From positions 185,443-249,442 of the forward strand of contig SHAP01000003.1 in NCBI GenBank assembly GCA_004213555.1: a stretch of 64,000 nucleotides of DNA, given 5' to 3'. The stretch comes from Phycisphaeraceae bacterium (GTDB taxonomy: Bacteria > Planctomycetota > Phycisphaerae > Phycisphaerales > SM1A02). Under the pieces are notes generated by a model. It did no database searches, was not told where the DNA came from, and saw only the letters and a program-made list of their open reading frames with translations. Of this stretch, positions 58,629 through 64,000 are shown piece after piece; the first letter of the stretch is position 1; each line of letters opens with the position of its first letter. The translations under genes were made by a program, and so were the position numbers.

Positions 58629-60461
58629 TCACATTCTTTGGGGCGATTCCATGCCCAGAAGGTCCAAACCGTCTGACAGGACCCTTCGCACCAAATCGCA
58701 CAATCTGAGCCGTGAGGCCTGTACCGCAGGATCTTCTGCCTTCAAAACAGAACACTGCTGGTAGAAGCTGGCAAACAAACCCGCCAAACGGTGCAGGTAT
58801 CCGCAGAGATGGTGTGGTTCCAGCGAGTGTGAGACTTGGTGCACCACTTTGGCGTAGCCAAGCAACTGGAGTCCCAAATCTTTTTCGGCTGGCTCGTGGG
58901 GCTGGAATTGCGCCCCGTTGGGCACCCCGCCCGCTCGATCCAGCAAAGAGCAAATTCTTGCGTGGGCATACAACAAATAGGGACCTGTGTCTCCTTCAAA
59001 CGCCACCATGCGATCCATATCAAAGACGTAATCCTTGGCGGCATCGCTGCTCAGGTCGGCGTATTTGATGGCGGCAATCCCCACCGCACGTCCGATGCGG
59101 CCCAGATCTTCTTCGGAGAGACCATGGGTTGGGGCAGAAGGGTCTTGCGAACGGGCGAGCACGGCATCGGTTCCCCGGCGGATGGCCTCTTCGATCAAGC
59201 CCATCAAGCTGGCGTTGGTGCCACTCCGGGTTTTTAAGGGCTTGCCATCCGCTCCAAGCACCGTACCGAAGCCAAGATGATTCAACTCGGCCGCAAGTCC
59301 GTCGGCACAAGTGTCCCATCCCAACATGCGGGACGCTTCGAAGACATCACGGAAATGGTCCCGCTGGCGAATGTCCACGATGTACAGAATGCGGTCGGCA
59401 TTGAGATCATGGGTTCGGTGGCGAATGGCGGCCAAGTCGGTGGTCGCGTACAAAAAACCACCATCTCGCTTGCGAATGATCATGGGGCGATCGCGATCCG
59501 GAAAGTCCACCACAATCGCTCCGTCGTCCTCCCGAGCCTTGCCAGAAGCCAAGAACGCATCCACCACACCGGCCAATTGATCGTTGTAGAACGATTCACC
59601 CTTGTCGCTGTCCCGACGCATGCGCACGCCCAACAAATCAATGGTCTCTTGCACCGCGTCGAGCGTGCAGTCGATCATTTTTCGCCAGTCGGCGTGCAGT
59701 TCTGGGTCGCCCGCTTGCAGTTGCACCAAATCTTGCTTGGCCGCGGCGATCACTTCATCAGCACCCTCATTTTGAGCTTCCAATTCAGCGTGCCGATGTG
59801 AACCGGCAAAGAATCGGCGGGTGGCTTCTGCGCCTCGACGATCGGCTTTGGCATTGGCTTGCGCTTCTCGGTAGGCCGTGTCAAGGTCTTCGAGCGTCAC
59901 TTCATCCAAATTGACACCATTGTTTCGAAGCTGTGCCAGGACCAAGGCGATGGGGGTTCCCCAATCACCAAGGTGATTTTGACGAATCACCGTTCGTCCC
60001 CGCCGCTCCAATGTTCTTGCAATGGCGTCGCCAATGACCGCGGAACGAAGATGGCCCACGTGCATGCGTTTGGCCACATTGACCGAGACCATGTCAATGG
60101 CCACGGGATGATCGGAGGGATCGTTCGCCACTCCAAGTGATGGTGTGTCCATCGCCAACAATGCCGCGGCCACGGCCGACGGCGAGAGCCTGAGATTGAT
60201 AAACCCAGGCCCGGCAATTGAAGACTCTGAGACGACGTCTCCGAAATCAACTTGGTCCAAAATCGTCTCCGCCACTTCACGCGGTGGCTTGCCCAATCGT
60301 TTGCCAAGGCTCATGGCCACATTCGCTTGCCAATCACCAAATTCACGCTTCTGCGCTTCCCGAAGAATCGGATCAACGTCATCAAAGCCCTCGCCAAACG
60401 CGGCACGAATGGCCACGCGAAGCGATTGATCAATCAAAGCGATGGGATCGGCGTTGGTCAT
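58629..60461 (-). CDS. argS: Arginine-tRNA ligase
   Basis: ArgRS charges tRNA-Arg. The 610-residue product has the N-terminal additional domain, the HIGH-type motif KRMHVGHLRSAVIGD, and the GDWGTPIALV region. It continues with IRKRDGGFLYATTDLAAI, FGTVLGADGKPLKTRSGTNASL (KMSKS position) and the C-terminal anticodon-binding helices (DALG-like). Length is normal. Downstream of it on the same strand lies the VKOR gene (47 bases). No regulation visible. Confidence 0.95.
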   Translation of the reverse strand: MTNADPIALIDQSLRVAIRAAFGEGFDDVDPILREAQKREFGDWQANVAMSLGKRLGKPPREVAETILDQVDFGDVVSESSIAGPGFINLRLSPSAVAAALLAMDTPSLGVANDPSDHPVAIDMVSVNVAKRMHVGHLRSAVIGDAIARTLERRGRTVIRQNHLGDWGTPIALVLAQLRNNGVNLDEVTLEDLDTAYREAQANAKADRRGAEATRRFFAGSHRHAELEAQNEGADEVIAAAKQDLVQLQAGDPELHADWRKMIDCTLDAVQETIDLLGVRMRRDSDKGESFYNDQLAGVVDAFLASGKAREDDGAIVVDFPDRDRPMIIRKRDGGFLYATTDLAAIRHRTHDLNADRILYIVDIRQRDHFRDVFEASRMLGWDTCADGLAAELNHLGFGTVLGADGKPLKTRSGTNASLMGLIEEAIRRGTDAVLARSQDPSAPTHGLSEEDLGRIGRAVGIAAIKYADLSSDAAKDYVFDMDRMVAFEGDTGPYLLYAHARICSLLDRAGGVPNGAQFQPHEPAEKDLGLQLLGYAKVVHQVSHSLEPHHLCGYLHRLAGLFASFYQQCSVLKAEDPAVQASRLRLCDLVRRVLSDGLDLLGMESPQRM

Positions 60462-60491
60462 GCGGATAGAAATCCTACTGCCCTTGGCCCC

Positions 60492-61427
60492 TTATTCCCC
60501 TGAGATCTGGAACAGCAAAGCCAAAAGAATGCCAAGCATGGCAATACAGAGGTTGGTGGCGTTGGAAACCGAGGTGCCTGCAAGGGCCAAATTGGCGCTG
60601 GAAGAAGTGCTGCGCTGGAATGCTCGGACGGCAACTGTCAGTTCTGGAAGGCTGGTGACCAACGCTCCGACGAAGTAATGCAGGTAGGCAAAAACAGATG
60701 CACCAAAAAAATGGCTTAGATCTTCTTTGTACAGTTCGGTCCCGGCCAAGAACAACCAGTTCAATACTGCTGATGAAGCACCCAAAATCAACAACATCAA
60801 AATCAGCCGGGGCCAACGACCTGGGCTCTGAAAGCCATCATCACCAGCGTAAATTTCAGGGTTCCTTCGCTGGTCCCTTCGTGCCCACCAAAGGAACAAA
60901 AGCACCCCCCCTCCGCAGCATGCCAGAGGAACTTGCGCAGATGACCACTTGAAAGATGAACTGTTGGATTCAACGAGACCAGTCATGGCGAACCGAGACA
61001 GCATCCACAGGCCAACGGCCATCAGGACATGCTTGCGGACCAAATGAAATTCGCGACGCAACTGTTTGAAGCCGCCGCCAGATCCTGTGATTTGGGCCCA
61101 GATGGGCGCGATCAAAACAACCAGATAGATGTTGGCAAAGTTCGAGCCGAGAGGATTGGCTATTCCTCCCCATTTCCCCAATGCCAAGGCATACAGCATT
61201 AAAAGAAGCTCCGGAAAATTGGTGCCGGCATTGACGGCCAAAGGCCGAAAGCGTCGTCCAAAATACCTCCCCACCAAACCAGCAACTTCGTCGGCCATGC
61301 CTTCACTGGACCATGGCAACACCAGCCAACCGATCGACCCAGCAACCGCCAAAGCCACCGCCGGAAAAATCCAAGGGGGTGATTCCCCGGTTTGGGCAAG
61401 ATCAATGATGATCGACACGAAGTCCAT
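60492..61427 (-). CDS. CaCA-family cation exchanger-like membrane protein
   Basis: The 311-residue product has about ten hydrophobic segments and two inverted-repeat signatures of the sodium/calcium exchanger family: NAGTNFPELLLMLYALALGKWGGIANPLGSNFANIYLV and ALVTSLPELTVAVRAFQRSTSSSANLALAGTSVSNATNL. The alpha-repeats normally carry GTSLPE and GNxxGSN; here they are partly altered, so the transported ion is uncertain. The gene follows argS upstream by 30 bases. The arsenate reductase-like gene is divergent. Confidence 0.8.
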   Translation of the reverse strand: MDFVSIIIDLAQTGESPPWIFPAVALAVAGSIGWLVLPWSSEGMADEVAGLVGRYFGRRFRPLAVNAGTNFPELLLMLYALALGKWGGIANPLGSNFANIYLVVLIAPIWAQITGSGGGFKQLRREFHLVRKHVLMAVGLWMLSRFAMTGLVESNSSSFKWSSAQVPLACCGGGVLLFLWWARRDQRRNPEIYAGDDGFQSPGRWPRLILMLLILGASSAVLNWLFLAGTELYKEDLSHFFGASVFAYLHYFVGALVTSLPELTVAVRAFQRSTSSSANLALAGTSVSNATNLCIAMLGILLALLFQISGE

Positions 61428-61492
61428 ATTTGATTCATCTTAAGAGACCACGAATCAAGCCATCGGAACACCGATGGGTCTCTTCATGCACA

Positions 61493-61990
61493 ATGACAAA
61501 CATGCCCCCCTTGCGCCTGTTGTTTGTTTGCACTGGAAACAGCGCCCGGAGCTTGATGGCCGAGGCCTTGGCCCCGCACCTCTTCCCGGGACAGTTGGAG
61601 GCCAGCTCGGCTGGAAGCAGCCCCACCGGGAAACCCCACCCGATGGCTCTGGCCGCGCTCAAACAGCATGGCATCCCCCACGATCACCTCACCAGCAAAG
61701 GCGTTGAAGCGGTTCAACATCAGCAATGGGATGTGATTGTCACACTTTGTGATGCCGCCCAAGCGGACCCTTGCCCTGCACTGTCCATTCCAGACGCCAT
61801 CACCACACATTGGGGCTTCCCCGATCCGCCAGCGGCCAAAGACCCGGAAGGTTGCTTTGAACGGGTACGCGGAGGCATCGAGCAATGCCTTCGTATTTTT
61901 ATGGCCCAAGCCGACCGGCCACTTGCAGACCGTGCGAACGCTGCCGCCGCGGTGGCCGAGCGGTTCTGCTTGGCGGAAAACTGGGCATAA
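61493..61990 (+). CDS. Low-molecular-weight protein phosphatase/arsenate reductase-like protein
   Basis: The 165-residue product has the LMW-PTP P-loop VCTGNSARSLMAEAL with its nucleophile cysteine and arginine, an ASSAGSSPTGKPHPMALAAL middle, and DAAQADPCPALSIPDAITTHWGFPDPPAA, a typical ArsC (thioredoxin-type) stretch. It could reduce arsenate or dephosphorylate tyrosine. Additional cysteines near the C-terminus (CFERVRGGIEQCL) may take part in the arsenate mechanism. Start codon at 61493 or 61502; no clear ribosome site. Confidence 0.8.
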   Translation: MTNMPPLRLLFVCTGNSARSLMAEALAPHLFPGQLEASSAGSSPTGKPHPMALAALKQHGIPHDHLTSKGVEAVQHQQWDVIVTLCDAAQADPCPALSIPDAITTHWGFPDPPAAKDPEGCFERVRGGIEQCLRIFMAQADRPLADRANAAAAVAERFCLAENWA

Positions 61991-61999
61991 GATCCCACC

Positions 62000-63109
62000 A
62001 TGCGAGCAACGAACGAGCCCACGACTCCTTTGGAAAAAATTGACCGTTGCGCAGACCTCCCCCATCGGCCCCGCGTGTTGCTTGGGAAAATGGGGCTCGA
62101 CGGCCACGATCGTGGCGTCAAACTGATCGCCCGGGCCCTGCGAGATTCGGGCATTCATGTGATCTACTCCGGTCTTTGGCAAACCCCCCGTTCACTCGCC
62201 ATTGGCGCACGCGATGAAGACGCTGATGTGCTGGCCTGCTCCATGATGAGCAACTCGCATTTGGTGTTGGTGCCTCGACTGGTCAACGCCTCCGCTGAAC
62301 TTGGCCGCAGCGACATGGCCATCGATGTGGGTGGCATCATTCCCCAAGAAGACGTGCAAACCATGCTTGATTCGGGGGTGCGAAAAATCTTCCACACTGG
62401 CACCAGCATGCATGAGTTGGTTGAAACGGTTCGCTCAGCCGTCAAACCACGGGTCGCCCAATACGAAGGGAACGCGGCCTTGGCCCGATCGATTTCTCTG
62501 GCCACCGAAGGCCGCGCTCCCGCGGAGGCCCCACGCCGTCGCCCCAGCACGGTCATTGGCATGACCGGCTCACCCGGGGCCGGCAAGAGCACATTGGTTG
62601 CCCAAATTGCGGCCGAAAGTGTGCAACGAGGCGAGAAGCTCGCTGTGGTGGCGTACGACCCCATGAGCCCCATCACTGGAGGCGCGCTCCTCGGCGACCG
62701 GCTTCGAGTGGATTTTGGGCGGGTGGATGAATCGGTGTTCTACCGATCGCTGGCGATTGCAGGCGAAGATTACGAAACCCTGCCCGAGATCCTGGAGCTC
62801 ATCGGCGGCGCTGGCTTTGACCGTGTCATTGTTGAAACGGTTGGCGCCGGGCAAAATGAAACCAAAATACGTGAATGCGTGGACCGCACCGCGGTCGTAG
62901 TGGTCCCCGGCATGGGTGACTCCATCCAAATGGACAAGGCGGGGATCTTGGAAATCGCCGATTGCTTCGTGGTCAACAAGAGCGATTACGAGGGATTGGA
63001 AAGGCTGCGCCGTGAACTCAAAGACGCCTGCGGAGGTCGACCCATCGTGGAAACGGTGGCCACCGAAGGCCGCGGTACCGAAACATTGCTCGACACCTTG
63101 TTCGGCTGA
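62000..63109 (+). CDS. Cobalamin-binding domain fused to MeaB/ArgK-type G3E GTPase
   Basis: The product, 369 residues, has an N-terminal B12-binding domain of the methylmalonyl-CoA mutase type: KMGLDGHDRGVKLIARAL with D34-G-H36-D-R-G39 (the His ligand of cobalt) and SMMSNSHLVLVPRLV. It is followed by a MeaB-type GTPase: GSPGAGKST (residues 190-197), PMSPITGGALLGDRLRV, IVETVGAGQNE and VVNKSDYEG. IcmF has the same order with a mutase domain added; that domain is missing here. It probably protects or reloads a separate mutase. No mutase gene is in the window. The start at 62000 follows the phosphatase gene by nine bases. Confidence 0.88.
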   Translation: MRATNEPTTPLEKIDRCADLPHRPRVLLGKMGLDGHDRGVKLIARALRDSGIHVIYSGLWQTPRSLAIGARDEDADVLACSMMSNSHLVLVPRLVNASAELGRSDMAIDVGGIIPQEDVQTMLDSGVRKIFHTGTSMHELVETVRSAVKPRVAQYEGNAALARSISLATEGRAPAEAPRRRPSTVIGMTGSPGAGKSTLVAQIAAESVQRGEKLAVVAYDPMSPITGGALLGDRLRVDFGRVDESVFYRSLAIAGEDYETLPEILELIGGAGFDRVIVETVGAGQNETKIRECVDRTAVVVVPGMGDSIQMDKAGILEIADCFVVNKSDYEGLERLRRELKDACGGRPIVETVATEGRGTETLLDTLFG

Positions 63110-63287
63110 CCTCCGATCGCAGTCGCCAGCCAGAGGTGCAACACCCCCGCCAGAAGTGTGGCCAAGGCCAAAACTCTGAGGGTGGGTAGACAATCTCGGG
63201 CAGGAAAGGGCTGGGACACGTCTTGGGCATCGGCCCAGACCACCCCCCACTTTGGCGGCCGCCGATGATTTTCCTAGGATTTCTGCC

Positions 63288-64000
63288 ATGCCCGCCCCTG
63301 CCACGTCACTCCACCATCGCCTCCAACAGCCCGAAACACTGATCTGTCCCGGGGTCTTCAACGCCCTGGTGGCCCGAATGGCCAAACAGGCCGACTTCGA
63401 ATCGGTGTACATCTCTGGTGGAGCCACGGCGAACGTGGCGGGCGTTCCCGATACCGGTCTGCTGAGCCTGACCGAGTTCACCCGGACCATCAGGGAGATC
63501 GTTGATGCTTCAGGGCTGCCAGTCGTGGCCGATGCAGACACGGGTTACGGCGAAGAAGAAAACGCCGTTCGCACCATCGTGGAATACGGACGCGCGGGCG
63601 CAGCAGCCCTCCATGTTGAAGATCAAGTGTTCCCCAAACGCTGTGGTCATCTTGATGGCAAACAATGTGTCCCGGCTGATGATTTTGCGCAAAAAATCAA
63701 AGCAATGAGTGAGCATCGGCCCTCCGATGACTTCTTGCTGATTGCTCGAACCGACGCCGCAGGTGTGCATTCTTTTGCGGATGCCGTCGCCCGAGGCCAG
63801 CAGTACCGAGACGCGGGCGCTGACATGATCTTCCCGGAAGGTCTGCGCACCGAAGAGGAGTTTTCGGAATATGCCAAAGCATGCCCGGGTCTGTTGTTGG
63901 CCAACATGACAGAGTTCGGCAAAACACCCCAAATCTCAGCCAAGAAATTTGAGTCCCTTGGATACGACATGGTGATCTATCCCCTTTCCATGATGCGTCT
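63288..64000 (+). CDS. prpB: Isocitrate lyase/PEP mutase family enzyme, methylisocitrate lyase-like, cut by window end
   Basis: The 237 codons present match 2-methylisocitrate lyase (PrpB), which splits methylisocitrate to pyruvate and succinate in propionate catabolism. Landmarks: the SGGATANVAGVPDTGLLSLTEF opening, VVADADTGYGEEENAVRTIVEYGRAGAAALHVEDQVFPKRCGHLDGKQC (metal-binding Asp residues, KRCGH with catalytic Cys), and LIARTDAAGVHSFADAVARGQQYRDAGADMIFPEGL. Oxaloacetate decarboxylase and PEP mutase are relatives, but KRCGH favours the lyase. The neighbouring B12/GTPase gene also concerns propionyl-CoA metabolism. Confidence 0.85.
   Translation, partial: MPAPATSLHHRLQQPETLICPGVFNALVARMAKQADFESVYISGGATANVAGVPDTGLLSLTEFTRTIREIVDASGLPVVADADTGYGEEENAVRTIVEYGRAGAAALHVEDQVFPKRCGHLDGKQCVPADDFAQKIKAMSEHRPSDDFLLIARTDAAGVHSFADAVARGQQYRDAGADMIFPEGLRTEEEFSEYAKACPGLLLANMTEFGKTPQISAKKFESLGYDMVIYPLSMMR

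Noticed and set aside
62986..63243. An 85-codon minus-strand frame with one hydrophobic stretch in the gap before prpB
   Set aside because: It begins at GTG without a ribosome site and half of it overlaps the GTPase gene. The 178-base gap otherwise holds nothing I can identify.
62570..63541. A 323-codon minus-strand frame across the end of the B12/GTPase gene and the start of prpB
   Set aside because: It overlaps two real genes with strong motifs and has no ribosome site.

Overview
This window reads as core chromosome of a Gram-negative bacterium of the planctomycete type, most probably Planctomycetota, class Phycisphaerae; that placement is inference. The evidence is a BamA outer-membrane assembly protein and several lipoproteins and beta-barrels (two membranes), a small two-gene membrane module resembling the planctomycete DUF6677 family, large secreted proteins built from repeats of the GACCLPDGTC type, an ExbB/ExbD cluster that includes a von Willebrand A protein, and a split ATP synthase locus. 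Gene density is high. I see no insertion sequence, phage or CRISPR array, and no gap above 300 bases without a gene.

Layout. 1-3.4 kb: 3' part of bamA, a small membrane protein, gcvT and an RpoD-like sigma factor. 3.6-9.7 kb (minus strand): a DoxX-like protein, a vWA protein with a TonB-like membrane anchor, a TolQ/ExbB protein, two ExbD proteins and an 844-residue repeat lipoprotein, apparently one transcription unit. 9.8-14.5 kb: an unusual tRNA-Leu(UAG), class II DAHP synthase, a ketosynthase pair in which the first member has lost its catalytic residues, and an outer-membrane barrel. 14.5-20.1 kb: the ATP synthase genes (two AtpI/AtpZ-like genes, atpB, E, F, H, a SIMPL gene, atpA) ending at a strong terminator, with no atpG, atpD or atpC. 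20.2-23.1 kb: an isolated nuoI and a panC-nadD-mutM operon. 23.1-29.1 kb: iscS-iscU-iscA followed by a PAP phosphatase-like gene, an SLC13 permease with RCK_C domains and an endonuclease/phosphatase-fold protein, a run with a sulfur theme. 29.1-31.4 kb: pseudopilin and an ECF sigma/anti-sigma pair. 31.4-35.8 kb: ABC-F ATPase, a degenerate M16 protein, a histone H1-like Lys/Ala-rich protein behind a palindrome, and a ferredoxin. 35.8-42.1 kb: FliA-like sigma factor, hisS, a LolA-like protein, a UbiA-family enzyme and sdhB. 42.1-46.2 kb: two giant cysteine-repeat secreted proteins. 46.2-50.7 kb: lipoproteins, a FlgM-like anti-sigma factor and an ArsR-methyltransferase fusion. 50.7-64 kb: metG, comEC, a PQQ-type sugar dehydrogenase, a VKOR-thioredoxin fusion, argS, a CaCA-type exchanger, an arsenate reductase-like phosphatase, a B12-binding/MeaB fusion GTPase and the start of a methylisocitrate lyase gene.

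How the genes may work together. The ExbB/ExbD/vWA/lipoprotein cluster looks like a proton-motive-force-driven envelope machine in which the usual TonB or TolA partner is replaced by a vWA domain; it is the best candidate here for an undescribed system. The KS pair is arranged like a ketosynthase/chain-length-factor heterodimer. The isc, PAP phosphatase and SLC13 genes suggest coupled sulfur uptake and cofactor assembly. Gene starts were chosen from visible Shine-Dalgarno sequences, overlaps and signal peptides; where they remain uncertain this is stated.
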